A stretch of 64,000 nucleotides of DNA from Neomicrococcus aestuarii (GTDB lineage Bacteria; Actinomycetota; Actinomycetes; Actinomycetales; Micrococcaceae). The stretch is taken from the NCBI RefSeq assembly GCF_014201135.1, contig NZ_JACHDR010000001.1:2046001-2110000 (forward strand). Direction: 5' to 3'. The position numbers were made by a program, and so were the translations under genes. Under the pieces are notes generated by a model, which did no database searches, was not told the origin of the DNA, and was given only the letters and a program-made list of their open reading frames with translations. Positions 51,531 to 61,964 of the stretch are shown here, piece after piece (the first letter of the stretch is position 1; each line of letters begins with the position of its first letter).

Positions 51531-51562
51531 GGTTCCCCACGTTTTAGGTTCCCCACGTTTTA
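51531..51562. repeat. 16-bp perfect tandem duplication between gcvP and gcvT
   Basis: GGTTCCCCACGTTTTA occurs at 51531-51546 and 51547-51562, beginning 4 bases after the gcvP stop. Confidence 0.8.
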
Positions 51563-51575
51563 GAAAGAGACAAAC

Positions 51576-52697
51576 ATGACTGCACAACAGACTGTTCTGC
51601 ATGACGTGCATGCAGCGCTCGGTGCCTCGTTCACGGACTTCGGTGGCTGGGATATGCCGCTCAAGTACGGTTCTGAACTTGCTGAGCACAAGGCCGTCCG
51701 CGAAGCCGCTGGAGTCTTTGACCTCTCCCACATGGGCGAAGTTCGCGTCACGGGCCCGGACGCCGGAAAGTTCTTGAACTCCGTGCTCGCAGGTAACCTC
51801 GCCGTGATCAAGGTGGGTAAGGCCAAGTACTCCTTGATGACCAACGATGAGGGCGGCATTGTTGACGACCTCATCACCTACCGCTTGGGCGAAGAAGAGT
51901 ACTTGGTAGTGCCGAACGCAGGTAACGCCAAGACCGTTGCTGGCATCCTCGGCGAGAGCGTTGAGGGCTTCAACGTGATCGTCAAGGACGAGTCCGCTGA
52001 CACCTCTCTCGTAGCCGTTCAGGGCCCGAACGCGGAAGCCATCTTGGTTCCGCTCGCGGGCGAAGGACAGGCCGAGACCGTGTCCGGCATGGGCTACTAC
52101 GCGGTTGCTCCAGTCACGATTGCTGGCATCGACATCCTGTTGGCTCGCACGGGCTACACGGGCGAGGACGGCTTTGAGCTTTACGTCGCTAATGACAAGG
52201 CCGCTGAGCTGTGGAACGCCGTCTTGGAAGCTGGCGAGGAACAGGGCTTGATCCCTTGTGGTTTGGCTGCTCGAGACTCGCTGCGCCTCGAAGCCGGCAT
52301 GCCGCTGTATGGCAACGAGCTGTCCGCAACAGGCTCACCGTTCGAAGCTGGTTTGGGACCGGTCATCTCCTTCAAGAAGGCAGAAAACTTCCCGGGCCGT
52401 GAAGCACTCGAAGCTGCCAAGGAAGCTGGCGTGGGAACCACCTCAGGTCGCACGCTCGTGGGCCTCAAGGGCCAGGGCCGTCGCGCTGCTCGTGGCGGCT
52501 ACGCAATTTCGCTGGATGGCCAAGAAGTTGGCGCCGTCACCTCTGGACAGCCCAGCCCTACTCTGGGATACCCTGTGGCCATGGCCTATGTTGACGTTGC
52601 TGCAGCCGAGCTGGGAACCGTCCTTGACGTGGACCTTCGTGGCAAAGCAGAGAAGTTCGAGGTTATTGAGCTTCCGTTCTACAGCCGCAAAGATTAA
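51576..52697 (+). CDS. gcvT: glycine cleavage system T-protein, aminomethyltransferase
   Basis: The 373-residue folate enzyme releases ammonia from the GcvH-bound intermediate and forms methylene-THF. Features are [56 protein letters not shown] (catalytic Asp region in the T-protein core) and [21 protein letters not shown]. It is a clean GcvT, useful as contrast to the 473-residue O-demethylase at 6272 with the same fold. It lies 48 bases behind gcvP. Confidence 0.97.
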   Translation: MTAQQTVLHDVHAALGASFTDFGGWDMPLKYGSELAEHKAVREAAGVFDLSHMGEVRVTGPDAGKFLNSVLAGNLAVIKVGKAKYSLMTNDEGGIVDDLITYRLGEEEYLVVPNAGNAKTVAGILGESVEGFNVIVKDESADTSLVAVQGPNAEAILVPLAGEGQAETVSGMGYYAVAPVTIAGIDILLARTGYTGEDGFELYVANDKAAELWNAVLEAGEEQGLIPCGLAARDSLRLEAGMPLYGNELSATGSPFEAGLGPVISFKKAENFPGREALEAAKEAGVGTTSGRTLVGLKGQGRRAARGGYAISLDGQEVGAVTSGQPSPTLGYPVAMAYVDVAAAELGTVLDVDLRGKAEKFEVIELPFYSRKD

Positions 52698-52729
52698 GTA
52701 CCCAACCAACAATTCCTTCAGGAGCAAAT

Positions 52730-53110
52730 ATGAGCAAGGTTCTTTCTTCCCTCCGCTACTCCGCTGAGCACGAGTGGTTGGACAACTCCACTCCAGCCAA
52801 GGTCGGCATCTCGCAGGTTGCTGCAGACGCTTTGGGCGACGTTGTGTACGTTGACCTTCCAGAGGTTGGAGCACAGCTCACCGCTGGCGAGACTTGCGGT
52901 GAAGTCGAGTCCACCAAGTCCGTTTCTGACTTGTACTCCCCAGTGACCGGCACGGTCGTGGAGATCAACCAGGAAGCAATCGACAACCCAGGCATCCTCA
53001 ACGAGGACCCGTACGGCGCTGGCTGGTTGTTCACGGTTGACGTCACCGAAGAAGGCCCACTGATGTCCGCTGCAGAATACGCTTCTGCAAACGGCGGAGA
53101 TGTTGAGTAA
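52730..53110 (+). CDS. gcvH: glycine cleavage system H-protein
   Basis: The 126-residue lipoyl carrier shuttles the aminomethyl group between P- and T-proteins. The lipoylated lysine is Lys63 in [15 protein letters not shown]. It begins 32 bases behind gcvT with an AGGAG site, and ends 5 bases before sdaA. The L-protein (lipoamide dehydrogenase) is not in the window. Confidence 0.96.
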   Translation: MSKVLSSLRYSAEHEWLDNSTPAKVGISQVAADALGDVVYVDLPEVGAQLTAGETCGEVESTKSVSDLYSPVTGTVVEINQEAIDNPGILNEDPYGAGWLFTVDVTEEGPLMSAAEYASANGGDVE

Positions 53111-53115
53111 CCACC

Positions 53116-54537
53116 ATGGCAATTAGCGTTTTCGACCTCTTCACGGTGGGTATCGGTCCATCGAGCTCACATACCGTGGGCCCAATGCGGGCCGCCTACC
53201 AGTTCGCTACCGCGTTAGTTGCGGAAGAGGCTGGAGCGCGCCATATTGATCGGCTGGCTGGACTGCGAGTGGATCTGTATGGTTCGCTCGCAGCCACCGG
53301 CCGCGGTCATGGAACCTTCACGGCCGTGCTGTTGGGTCTTGAAGGCTTCCAGCCGCACCTCATCCTTCCTGAACAGGTGGATGAGCGCATTGCAGATATC
53401 GAAGCGGGCAAACCGTTGCGTGTCTGCGCTGAACTGGGGCACCGCAAGGACATCCAGTACGGAGTCCCAGATATGATCCAGCACCCGCTCACGGTGCTGG
53501 CACGCCACACCAACGGCATGAAATTCCAGGCCCTCGCTGAAAACGGCGATGTGCTCTTGGAAGAAACATACTTCTCCATTGGCGGAGGTTTCATTGTCAA
53601 AGAGGGCGAAGAAGACGCCCCTGCCAATGAAATCGAAGAGGACCTCAAGCAGGTCCCGTACCCGTTCCGCACCGCCGTGGAACTGCTTGGCCACTGCCGG
53701 GACACCGGTTTGTCCATCTCTGAAATCATGATGGCCAACGAGGAAACGTTCCGCACCAAGGAAGAGATCCGCGCAGGCTTGCTGCACATTTGGCAGGTCA
53801 TGGAGGACTGTAAGGATTCCGCACTGAAGCGCGAAGGGCTCTTGCCCGGAGGACTCAAGGTGCGTCGTCGTGCTCCCGAATGGCACGAAAAATTGCGCAA
53901 GGAAGACAAGGACCGGGACCCCAAGTATTGGCAAGAGTGGGTGAACCTCGTAGCGCTCGCCGTGAATGAGGAGAACGCCACCGGCGGCCGCGTAGTCACC
54001 GCGCCCACCAACGGTGCCGCGGGAATCATTCCGGCCGTGGGCTTCTATGCCACCCATTACTCGCCGGGCATTAGCTGGGCCACCAAGGAAGACAAGCAAG
54101 ACGTTGTGGTCAAGTACTTGCTGGCGTCAGCCGCCATCGGCGTGCTCTATAAGGAGCAAGCGTCCATTTCTGGCGCTGAAGTGGGTTGCCAAGGCGAAGT
54201 GGGATCCGCTTCTTCCATGGCTGCCGGCGGACTCGCCGAAGTCCTCGGCGGCACCCCAGCCCAGGTCGAGAACGCCGCGGAAATCGCCATGGAACACAAC
54301 CTTGGCCTCACGTGCGATCCCATCGGCGGCCTGGTTCAGGTGCCGTGCATCGAGCGCAACGCGATCGCCGCATCCAAGGCCATCAACGCCGCGAAGATGG
54401 CGCTCATGGGAGATGGCGAACACCGCGTGTCCCTCGACGAAGTCATCATCACCATGCGTGAAACCGGCAAGGACATGAGCGATAAGTACAAGGAGACCGC
54501 CATGGGTGGCCTCGCCGTCAACGTGGTGGAGTGCTAG
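53116..54537 (+). CDS. sdaA: L-serine ammonia-lyase (iron-sulfur type)
   Basis: The 473-residue single-chain enzyme converts L-serine to pyruvate and ammonia. The start [22 protein letters not shown] is the SDH beta domain. The C-terminal alpha domain has [20 protein letters not shown] and [19 protein letters not shown] with the Cys residues that hold the 4Fe-4S cluster. Its place behind gcvPTH joins glycine cleavage to serine breakdown: glycine plus methylene-THF gives serine (through GlyA), then pyruvate. The stop lies in an 11-bp tandem duplication. Confidence 0.96.
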   Translation: MAISVFDLFTVGIGPSSSHTVGPMRAAYQFATALVAEEAGARHIDRLAGLRVDLYGSLAATGRGHGTFTAVLLGLEGFQPHLILPEQVDERIADIEAGKPLRVCAELGHRKDIQYGVPDMIQHPLTVLARHTNGMKFQALAENGDVLLEETYFSIGGGFIVKEGEEDAPANEIEEDLKQVPYPFRTAVELLGHCRDTGLSISEIMMANEETFRTKEEIRAGLLHIWQVMEDCKDSALKREGLLPGGLKVRRRAPEWHEKLRKEDKDRDPKYWQEWVNLVALAVNEENATGGRVVTAPTNGAAGIIPAVGFYATHYSPGISWATKEDKQDVVVKYLLASAAIGVLYKEQASISGAEVGCQGEVGSASSMAAGGLAEVLGGTPAQVENAAEIAMEHNLGLTCDPIGGLVQVPCIERNAIAASKAINAAKMALMGDGEHRVSLDEVIITMRETGKDMSDKYKETAMGGLAVNVVEC

Positions 54538-54554
54538 CGGTTCGCTAGGCGTTC
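54533..54554. repeat. 11-bp tandem duplication over a stop codon
   Basis: GCTAGCGGTTC (54533-54543) and GCTAGGCGTTC (54544-54554) agree at 9 of 11 positions; the first contains the TAG stop of sdaA. Confidence 0.55.
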
Positions 54555-54562
54555 TCGAATAC

Positions 54563-55798
54563 ATGAATACTTCCAGGTCAGGAGCAGCCTCGCGGGGGTT
54601 GCTCCTGACCCTTTTGTGCCTCATGGGGGCAGGCCCGCTTCTTAATTACGGGCTCAGCACCACGTCCTCGCTCATCATTGATGATCTGCAGATCAGCGAG
54701 TCTCAGTTCGGTTTGCTCGCGAGCATCGTGTTCTCAACGGCCGCGCTCTCGAGCGCATGGTTGGGCAAAGTCGCCGACCACATGACGTTGCGCCGTCAGT
54801 TCTGGCTGATTTTCGGCGGCACGATGCTTGCCATGGTCTGTGCGGCGCTGTCTCATTCGTACTGGTTCTTGCTAGCGGCGGCGGTCATTGCCGGTCCAAC
54901 TCAGGCGATTTCCAACCCGACGACGAACAAGATCATTTCCCAATACGTCCCCGCGGCGAAGCGGCCCGGCTGGATAGGCGTCAAGCAATCCGGTGTTCAA
55001 GCTAGCCAGCTCTTCGCGGGTGTTGTTTTCCCGCTGGCGGCAATTTATGCGGGCTGGCAAGGCGCCATGGTCCTGGGGGCTGTGGTGGTGGCGTGGATGT
55101 TGTGGTTTGGGTTGCGGCAGTTGCCGTTCGCGGTTCCTGAGATTTCCGTGAAGCACGACGACGCTGCCTCGCCTCTCGCCACCAGCACTTCCGGACGCTT
55201 GCCTTCCTTTGTGTGGTTGTTTGCGGCATTTTCCATGTTGTCCGGATTGGGCATGCAAGCGACGAATATTTACTTGCCATTGTTTGCCGTGCGTGAGCTG
55301 AACTTCTCGCTGGTGATGGGTGGACTGGCTGCACGATTGTCCGGACTTATCGGTGTGGCTTCCCGAGTGTGGTGGGGCCGGCGCATGGCTACCGGCGGAA
55401 CCGCCGGAGTGTTGCTGTTGTTCATTGCACTTGGGGCCATTGCAGGTGGCGCGAGTTTCTGGGCGGCGAGCGAATTCCGTCTTCCCGCGCTGTTGTGGCT
55501 GGGCGTTGCCTTGCATGGTGTTACCGTCCTCGGCGCCAATGTGGTGGTGATGTCCGGCGTCATGAAGTACGTCCCGACCGAACGCGTGGGCGCTGCAACT
55601 GGCATTGTCTCCATGGGCATGTACACGGGCTTTGCTACGGGCCCGTTCCTCATGGGACTCCTGTTGCAATCCACATCCAATTTCACGGTGGGGTGGCTTG
55701 CCGTGGCGGGATGCTACGTCCTCTGTGGTGTGGTGGCGTTGGCGCTTATTCGCTCGCGGCGTCGTCGTATTGCAAGTGCTGAAGCGAGCGCACGCTAG
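54563..55798 (+). CDS. MFS transporter
   Basis: The 411-residue protein has about 12 membrane segments, with the motif-A loop [17 protein letters not shown] and a second half starting [18 protein letters not shown]. It resembles small-molecule transporters of the CynX/NarK-like group, but the substrate is not evident. ATG 54563 is chosen because the earlier in-frame start at 54506 overlaps sdaA in another frame and gives an atypical N-terminus. It follows sdaA closely and might carry an amino or carboxylic acid. It converges with the lactate dehydrogenase gene, overlapping by 4 bases. Confidence 0.85.
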   Translation: MNTSRSGAASRGLLLTLLCLMGAGPLLNYGLSTTSSLIIDDLQISESQFGLLASIVFSTAALSSAWLGKVADHMTLRRQFWLIFGGTMLAMVCAALSHSYWFLLAAAVIAGPTQAISNPTTNKIISQYVPAAKRPGWIGVKQSGVQASQLFAGVVFPLAAIYAGWQGAMVLGAVVVAWMLWFGLRQLPFAVPEISVKHDDAASPLATSTSGRLPSFVWLFAAFSMLSGLGMQATNIYLPLFAVRELNFSLVMGGLAARLSGLIGVASRVWWGRRMATGGTAGVLLLFIALGAIAGGASFWAASEFRLPALLWLGVALHGVTVLGANVVVMSGVMKYVPTERVGAATGIVSMGMYTGFATGPFLMGLLLQSTSNFTVGWLAVAGCYVLCGVVALALIRSRRRRIASAEASAR

Positions 55799-56751
55799 CC
55801 AACCGCAACTTTCCCATACGCGTCCGTGACCGCAACCGCGGAAGCGAGCAAGCGTCGTCGTTCTTCATCACCCCACGGCGTTCCCGCAACCGGAATGGCG
55901 CCCGCTGAACCCACACGGCACGGGACAGAGAGCGCCGCGCCACTGACGCCGTGATAGTCAGTGAGAACTGTAGAGACGGGCAGGATGGATCCTTCATCGC
56001 TCAGGATGGCTTCGACGATCCGCGCGCCGGACAGTCCAATCGCATAGTTGGTAGCTCCCTTGCCACGAATGACTTGGTAAGCGGCGTCGCGGACGTCAGT
56101 GGCAATGTGGTCCAGTTCCGCAGGGGAGAAGCGGCTCCCGTCAGGGTTGACCCAGTCCAGGATGGGCGACTGGCCGATGGTGGCGGATCCCCAGAGCGGA
56201 AACTCGCTGTCTCCGTGTTCGCCCACAATCAGCGCGTGAACGCTCGACGTGGAAACGCCCGCCTTCTTCGCAAGCAGCCAGCGCAAGCGCGAAGTGTCCA
56301 AAACCGTGCCGGAAGAGAGGACACGTTGCGCCGGTAGCCCCGTGGCTTCTTGGGCCACCATGGTGAGGACATCACACGGGTTTGTCACGAGCACATAGAT
56401 GGCATCCGGTGCGCGTTCAATCAGCTGGGGCATCAAGGACCGGAGCATCGCGGCGTTGGTGGCCGCTAGGTCCAAGCGCGTTTGACCGGGCTTTTGCTTG
56501 GCGCCGGCGGTAATGACCACCACGTTTGCGCCGGTGAGGACGTCAATGTCCGTGCCGCCAGTGATGTCACTCGAGCCAGTGAACTGCGTTCCGTGCGCGA
56601 GATCAAGCACCTCAGATGTCACTTTGGGGGCGTTGATATCAAGGAGCCGCACGTGGCGAGCGGAGCCTCTGATCAAGGCGGCGTAGGCCAATGAGGCGCC
56701 CACACTTCCGGCGCCCACAATGCCAAGCGTGGAGTTTTCGATCTGCGTCAT
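55795..56751 (-). CDS. ldh: L-lactate dehydrogenase
   Basis: The 318-residue NAD enzyme has the cofactor loop [17 protein letters not shown], Gln86 and Arg92 in [14 protein letters not shown] (Gln at this position marks lactate rather than malate dehydrogenase), [10 protein letters not shown] and catalytic His179 in [16 protein letters not shown]. It interconverts pyruvate and L-lactate. It diverges from the FAD oxidoreductase at 56868. Confidence 0.93.
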   Translation of the reverse strand: MTQIENSTLGIVGAGSVGASLAYAALIRGSARHVRLLDINAPKVTSEVLDLAHGTQFTGSSDITGGTDIDVLTGANVVVITAGAKQKPGQTRLDLAATNAAMLRSLMPQLIERAPDAIYVLVTNPCDVLTMVAQEATGLPAQRVLSSGTVLDTSRLRWLLAKKAGVSTSSVHALIVGEHGDSEFPLWGSATIGQSPILDWVNPDGSRFSPAELDHIATDVRDAAYQVIRGKGATNYAIGLSGARIVEAILSDEGSILPVSTVLTDYHGVSGAALSVPCRVGSAGAIPVAGTPWGDEERRRLLASAVAVTDAYGKVAVG

Positions 56752-56867
56752 AGTCCCCAGCTTGGCACGTATCGGTTACGACCGGGTGAACAGTGAGAAT
56801 ATTGTTTTCAGCAAGCGTGGTCTGAACCGCTCAGGTTTAGGCTCTTTCCTTTCCCCAAGGAGTCACC

Positions 56868-58244
56868 GTGCCGGTCAATGGCAATGTTTCATTTTGGTTC
56901 ACGCAGACGGGTCTGCCCGTCGCCGCCAACGAGCTCGCGGGTGATGAGACCGCGGATGTAGTGATTGTGGGAGCCGGATACACGGGCTTGTGGACCGCCT
57001 ACTACCTCAAGAAAGCGCGGCCGGATTTGACGATCCGGATCCTCGAGTCCCGCTTCGCCGGATTTGGTGCTTCAGGGCGCAACGGTGGCTGGCTGGCTAA
57101 CACGATTACCGGCGGGCGCTTGGACTATGAGAAGCAGTATGGTCATGAGAAGGTGGCGCGCTTTCAAGAAATCCTGAATGAGTCCATTGACGAGGTCATC
57201 GCGGTGACGCAGCGCGAAGGCGTCGACGCGGACATCGTCAAGGGCGGCGAACTCCTCGTGGCGCGCAATCCGGCGCAGCTTGCGCGGCTCGAGAGCTATT
57301 TTGCCGAGGCTCAGCGCTGGCCAGAGGACGCGGTGCTTTTGGATGCTTTGCAGACGACGGCGCGCGTCAACGTGGCAGGCGCCGTGGGCGGCATGCACAT
57401 TCCGCATTGCGCGCGGATCCACCCGGCGAAACTCGTGGTGGGTTTGGCGCGAAAAGTACGCGAGCTTGGCGTCAACCTTCATGAAAACACCACCGTGCTT
57501 GAAATCAAGCCCGGCGAGGCCGTCACGGATCGTGGGACGGTGCGTGCGCCGCGCATCTTGCGAGCCACCGAAGGTTTCACTGCCAACCTGAAAGGGCTGC
57601 ACCGGGAGTGGCTGCCCATGAACTCCTCAATGATCGTCACGGAGCCGCTGACGGCGCAGATGTGGGACCAGATTGGGTGGAACGGCAAGGAAACCCTCGA
57701 GGACATGGCACACGCGTACGTGTACCTTCAGCGCACCGAGGATGGGCGGATTGCCATTGGCGGACGCGGCGTTCCGTACCGGTTCGGTTCCAAAACGGAC
57801 ACGGACGGCACCACTCAAGACAGCACCATTGAGCTGCTCAACGGAATTTTGGTGGACATGTTCCCGGCGGTGGCTGGCACCCGGATTGATCACGCGTGGT
57901 CCGGCGTTCTGGGTGTTCCGCGCGACTGGAAATCAACGGTCTCGTATGACCCGGAAACTGGGCTGGGCTGGGCTGGCGGCTATGTAGGCACGGGCGTTAC
58001 GGCGACCAATCTGGCCGGTCGGACGCTCCGAGACCTCGTGCTGGGCGAACAGACGGAGATCACTACGCTTCCCTGGGTTAACCGAAAGGTCCGCAAGTGG
58101 GAAGTGGAGCCGTTGCGATGGGTGGCGGTGCAAGCCATGTATGCCATGTATTACCGTGCAGACGCGGCAGAAAAGAAGAGCGGACATGCGCAAACGGCAC
58201 TCCTTGCCCGAGTCGCGGACGCGGTATCCGGACGCGGGCACTGA
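56868..58244 (+). CDS. FAD-dependent amine/amino-acid oxidoreductase (PuuB-like DAO fold)
   Basis: The 458-residue protein has the FAD motif VVIVGAGYTGLWTAYYL, ESRFAGFGASGRNGGWLANTITGG (typical of gamma-glutamylputrescine oxidoreductase-like enzymes), and the C-terminal HAWSGVLGVPRDWKSTVSYDPETGLGWAGGYVGTGVTATNLAGRTL. It should oxidise a secondary amine or amino acid with oxygen. GTG 56868 has AAGGAG 5 bases before it. A second enzyme of the same superfamily lies at 60054. The stop is directly followed by a 12-bp repeat array. Confidence 0.88.
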   Translation: MPVNGNVSFWFTQTGLPVAANELAGDETADVVIVGAGYTGLWTAYYLKKARPDLTIRILESRFAGFGASGRNGGWLANTITGGRLDYEKQYGHEKVARFQEILNESIDEVIAVTQREGVDADIVKGGELLVARNPAQLARLESYFAEAQRWPEDAVLLDALQTTARVNVAGAVGGMHIPHCARIHPAKLVVGLARKVRELGVNLHENTTVLEIKPGEAVTDRGTVRAPRILRATEGFTANLKGLHREWLPMNSSMIVTEPLTAQMWDQIGWNGKETLEDMAHAYVYLQRTEDGRIAIGGRGVPYRFGSKTDTDGTTQDSTIELLNGILVDMFPAVAGTRIDHAWSGVLGVPRDWKSTVSYDPETGLGWAGGYVGTGVTATNLAGRTLRDLVLGEQTEITTLPWVNRKVRKWEVEPLRWVAVQAMYAMYYRADAAEKKSGHAQTALLARVADAVSGRGH

Positions 58245-58280
58245 GTGCCGCAGTGCGTGCCACAGTGCATGTCACAGTGA
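58245..58280. repeat. 12-bp tandem repeat, three copies, directly behind a stop codon
   Basis: GTGCCGCAGTGC, GTGCCACAGTGC and ATGTCACAGTGA run head to tail from the base after the TGA stop (58242-58244). The preceding GGCACTGA looks like a partial fourth unit that includes the stop. Confidence 0.7.
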
Positions 58281-58335
58281 ACAGGGAGTTTGAGGGGGAA
58301 GCGTGCGCGGCCCTACACCGCGCACGCTCTCATGC

Positions 58336-59991
58336 TTAGCGCTCGCGTGGCAACACGTTCGTGTACTGCACGTCGCCGTTGGCGTTGACGAGCTTCACGG
58401 TGAACGTGGAGCCGTCTCCGGCTACGTCAACCTGGCCGAAGAACTGCCATTCGCCGTTACGCGGTGAACCCATGACTGGGCCAGCCTTTTCGAAGACAGC
58501 CTTCGGGCCGAAGGTGCCATCGAGCTTGTTGGGGCCGAATGCTCCAGCGTTGATGGGGCCAGCGACGAACTCCCAGAACGGCTTGAAGTCCTTGAATGCT
58601 GCGCGCTCAGGGGAGTAGTGGTGAGCCGCGCAGTAGTGCACGTCACCCGTCAAGAACACCACGTTCTTGATGTCGTAGTCCTTAATGGCCTTGAGCAAGC
58701 GAGCCAACTGGAGTTCGCGGCCTAGCGGCTTGCCGTTCTCGGCATTGGAGATGGACTCTTGGCCCTTGCCATCAGGAACAATCAAGCCGAGCGGAAGATC
58801 GTTGCCGATCACCTTCCACGTTGCCTTGGACTGACGCAGACCCTTGATGAGCCACTGCAGCTGAGTCTCGCCGAGGATATCCGTCTCGTGCGTTTCCAAA
58901 CCATCGGTGTTCTCACCCTTGAACGTACGCATGTCCAACGCGAAGATATCCAAGTGCGCGCCGCGCTCAATTTTGCGGTAGATACGGTCAGGCTCGAAGC
59001 CCGTGCCGCGGGTCAACGCCTTGGTATCCGCAATTGGCATGTATTCCTGCCATGCGCGGCGGCCACGAGCAGCCAGCGTGTTGACATCGCGAACGGTGTA
59101 GCGAGGATCCTCAAGGACTTCGCCGGCCCACCAATTGTTGGTGGTCTCATGGTCATCCCACTGTGCGATGACCGGAACTTCGGCATACATGGCGCGCAGG
59201 TTCTCATCCATCATGTTGTAGCGGTGGCGGCCGCGGAACTCATTGAGGGTTTCCGCCACCTTGGAGACTTCCTCCGTCACGAGGTTGTGCCAGATGTCGC
59301 CGTTCGGTTCCTTCATGGTGGCGGAGATCGGGCCGTCAGCGTAGACGGTGTCACCGGAGTGCAAGAAGAAATCAGGCTTCACAGCGTGCATGGCCCCGTA
59401 GCCGCGCATGCCCCCGATTTCGGGGTTGATGCCGTAGCCCTGGCCAGCAGTATCTGCCGTCCACACAAAGGACTGGGAGGCGGTCTCTACCGGGATACCC
59501 TTGGCGCGACCTTTAGATCGGCCGTTTCCAACACCAGCGCCTGGGGCGGTGGTGAAGGAGCCCTTCTTCACTTCGCCCATGTTGCCGTTCTCATCTTCGA
59601 AGGAGAACGTCACCTCGAAGCGGGTGTTGGATGGGAGATCCTTGGCCATAATCTTGGCGGTTCCGTCCGTGGCGTCCGTGACCCAACCGGAGGTCAAGCG
59701 GATGGATCGGGCGAAGCGGCCGCGAAGTGCGGATCCGTCAGCGTCGAGAGCGCGGAGGGTTGCGTGCAAGCGGCCGGTTCCGGAAGAACGGGCCCACAAG
59801 ACGGCGGATTCGGAGGTGACATCGCCGGTGGCAACGCCAGAGGGGAGTGCCAAGCGGCGAGTGACCAGCGCAGGGGACGCGAAGGCAGAAGCCGGTGCAG
59901 AGGCGGCAAGTGCGCCGGTGGCGGCTGCTGCCGAAGTGATCAGAGCGGATTTAACGACGGTGCGGCGGTTGATTCCAGAGAGATTGTTCAC
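58336..59991 (-). CDS. phoD: Tat-exported alkaline phosphatase PhoD family
   Basis: The 551-residue protein has a twin-arginine signal (INRRTVVKSALITSAAAATGALAASAPASA), an N-terminal fibronectin-like region (SGVATGDVTSESAVLWARSSG) and the PhoD catalytic domain. Metal-site segments are FVWTADTAGQG, FFLHSGDTVYADGP, IAQWDDHETTNNWWAGEVL and VVFLTGDVHYCAAHHY. It frees phosphate from esters outside the cell, usually with calcium and iron. GTG start. A possible PhoP-like half site (TTCACC) lies about 30 bases upstream. Confidence 0.9.
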   Translation of the reverse strand: MNNLSGINRRTVVKSALITSAAAATGALAASAPASAFASPALVTRRLALPSGVATGDVTSESAVLWARSSGTGRLHATLRALDADGSALRGRFARSIRLTSGWVTDATDGTAKIMAKDLPSNTRFEVTFSFEDENGNMGEVKKGSFTTAPGAGVGNGRSKGRAKGIPVETASQSFVWTADTAGQGYGINPEIGGMRGYGAMHAVKPDFFLHSGDTVYADGPISATMKEPNGDIWHNLVTEEVSKVAETLNEFRGRHRYNMMDENLRAMYAEVPVIAQWDDHETTNNWWAGEVLEDPRYTVRDVNTLAARGRRAWQEYMPIADTKALTRGTGFEPDRIYRKIERGAHLDIFALDMRTFKGENTDGLETHETDILGETQLQWLIKGLRQSKATWKVIGNDLPLGLIVPDGKGQESISNAENGKPLGRELQLARLLKAIKDYDIKNVVFLTGDVHYCAAHHYSPERAAFKDFKPFWEFVAGPINAGAFGPNKLDGTFGPKAVFEKAGPVMGSPRNGEWQFFGQVDVAGDGSTFTVKLVNANGDVQYTNVLPRER

Positions 59992-60053
59992 CGCTTTAGT
60001 CCACGCCTTCAGGGTGGCCGGAGCGTAAAGCTCAGGTGAATTTCGGACGACGC

Positions 60054-61556
60054 TTAGGAATCAAACCCCATGCCCACCGCATCCATCACGCGAAGCCACG
60101 GCCCGCGTTTGCCCTCGCGCCGATCTGCTCTCACCATAGCTGCGGTAGTGATTTTCACGCCGGTCCAAGCGATTGGTTCTGGCGGGAAGGGGATGGGCTT
60201 CTTCTTCACCATCTCTAGCTCTGTCAGCTCAGTGCGCTCTCCGGAGAGCAGATCCAGCATGACTTTCGCGGCAAAGCGCGTGGCGCCCACGCCGAGTCCG
60301 GTGAACCCGGCGGCGTGTACTACTTTTCCGTCGTGAGAGAGGTCAAAGAAGGAGAAGAAGCGGCTGCACGTATCGATCGCGCCGCCCCATGCGTGCGAAA
60401 AGCGCACGTCATCGAGATCGGGGAAGAGTGCCGCGAAGTGCTTCGCCAATTTCACGTACGTCTCTTCTGAATTCAAGTATTCGCTCCGCATGGCCCGCCC
60501 GAAGTGATAGACGGCGTCGTACCCGCCTATCAGGATGCGGAACTTGCCGCCCGCGTCCACAGTGGGGCGCACATAGTGGAAGCGGTTATTGAGATCGGCA
60601 AGGCCCTCCATGCCAGCCCAGCCCACGGCTGACCGTTGCGCGGCTGTGAGCGGCTCCGTCATAAGCGCGTAGTCATACACGGGGACCGTGTAGAGGCGAT
60701 TACGGCGAATGAGGTTGGGAAATATATTAGTAGCCAATGCAACTAGGTTTGCATGCACCGTACCATTGTCAGTTTCCAGGACGACGACGCCGCTCGGCTT
60801 CTCGCTAGGGCCTTGAATTGTGCTGATCTTGCGGAGGGAGCGGACCGGTGTGTGCTCATAGATTCGCACGCCGAGCTCCAAGCAGACGCGCTTGAGTCCC
60901 CACGCGAGTTTGGCCGGGTGAACCAGAACAGTGCCGGTGCGGTGCGCAAGGCCCGCGTGTGCCAGGGGAGTGTTGATGCGCTGCCGTACGTCAGGTGCTT
61001 TCAACAGTTCGCTGTCACCGTCTGCTTCCGCGGATTCAGCTAGCCAGGCCACTTGGTGTTCCTCAGTGGCGATCTCGATCATTCCTGAACGGGTTAGATC
61101 GCAGTCGATGTTGTAGCGCTCGATGGTGGCGATGAGCTCTTCGAGGTTTTCGTCGCCGAGGCGCGTGAGCTTCTCGTTCTCGGCGGGCAAGTGCTTTTCG
61201 CCGTTCGATTCTCCGTGTGTGAGCGAGGCTTCGCAAAAACCGCCATTTCGACCTGATGCTGCCCAACCGCACTCTGACCCTTCCAGGAGGACGACGTCCC
61301 GTTCTGGATCTCGCTCTTTCGCGATGAGCGCGGTCCAGAGTCCCGTGTATCCGCCGCCCACAATTGCGAGGTCCGCGGTGATGTCCTCATGAAGTGGGGC
61401 TTGTGCTGCAGGTTTGTCCGGATTGTCCAACCAATACACAGCGCGCCGGGTGTCTTGGAGGTTTCGCTGTGCAAGCGCGTCAGGGACAGTGCGTTCGGCG
61501 CGGTCAAATGAGGTTTCCCTGACATTTGACCCCTGTGAATCTGGCTGAAACTTCAT
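60054..61556 (-). CDS. FAD-dependent oxidoreductase, DAO family
   Basis: The 500-residue protein has a 65-residue hydrophilic N-terminus, then FAD motif LAIVGGGYTGLWTALIA, LEGSECGWAASGRNGGFCEASLTHG, and the C-terminal FSHAWGGAIDTCSRFFSFFDLSHDGKVVHAAGFTGLGVGATRFAAKVMLDLL. It shares GGYTGLWTA and ASGRNGG with the oxidase at 56868 but is clearly separate. It should oxidise an amino group or a methylamine-type substrate. ATG 61556 is chosen; a GTG lies one codon upstream. Confidence 0.87.
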   Translation of the reverse strand: MKFQPDSQGSNVRETSFDRAERTVPDALAQRNLQDTRRAVYWLDNPDKPAAQAPLHEDITADLAIVGGGYTGLWTALIAKERDPERDVVLLEGSECGWAASGRNGGFCEASLTHGESNGEKHLPAENEKLTRLGDENLEELIATIERYNIDCDLTRSGMIEIATEEHQVAWLAESAEADGDSELLKAPDVRQRINTPLAHAGLAHRTGTVLVHPAKLAWGLKRVCLELGVRIYEHTPVRSLRKISTIQGPSEKPSGVVVLETDNGTVHANLVALATNIFPNLIRRNRLYTVPVYDYALMTEPLTAAQRSAVGWAGMEGLADLNNRFHYVRPTVDAGGKFRILIGGYDAVYHFGRAMRSEYLNSEETYVKLAKHFAALFPDLDDVRFSHAWGGAIDTCSRFFSFFDLSHDGKVVHAAGFTGLGVGATRFAAKVMLDLLSGERTELTELEMVKKKPIPFPPEPIAWTGVKITTAAMVRADRREGKRGPWLRVMDAVGMGFDS

Positions 61557-61649
61557 CACTAAAGACTAGCTCTTGTGATGCGGAGCATAAGCGCGAGGAT
61601 TGAACCGTACTGGGTTTGGTAGACACTCATGCCATGCTTGCGATTGTTT

Positions 61650-61811
61650 TCACTGATCTTGCTCAGTCCGGTCAATCTCTTCATCCGCCGCTTTGGGGCG
61701 CTTCATATAGCCGGCGATGAACGACTTGATGACAAATACCAGCAAAACAGCAACAGCGATTGCTGCGATTACGGTGACAATTTCGATCACGTGCCACGAA
61801 CTCAGACTCAT
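61650..61811 (-). CDS. small single-span membrane protein
   Basis: The frame MSLSSWHVIEIVTVIAAIAV continues through one hydrophobic segment to a basic/acidic tail ending EEIDRTEQDQ (53 residues). GAGGGG lies 4 bases before ATG 61811. One strong transmembrane helix and a charged cytoplasmic tail make a real gene plausible. No family is recognised. It lies between two catabolic genes on the same strand and could be a small transporter subunit or stress protein. Confidence 0.6.
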   Translation of the reverse strand: MSLSSWHVIEIVTVIAAIAVAVLLVFVIKSFIAGYMKRPKAADEEIDRTEQDQ

Positions 61812-61964
61812 TTTCCCCTCATCCCCCGAAGTCTCGAGATTCAATGTAACGGCCGCATGCAGCATCCGTCGAGGACCCTGCTCAATACTTATTAACTCGT
61901 GAAGGCGCGGCCCGCGATAATTCGGTCCGCGCCTTCAATCAACCTCCAGCTTGCATGAGACGAA

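Noticed and set aside
48624-51731. A 1035-codon open frame antisense to gcvP
   Set aside because: It mirrors gcvP codon structure in a GC-rich gene and its translation shows no family motif; gcvP is certain on the plus strand.
54506-54562. Upstream start of the MFS transporter inside sdaA
   Set aside because: It adds 19 residues translated from sdaA DNA in another frame; ATG 54563 gives a normal MFS N-terminus.
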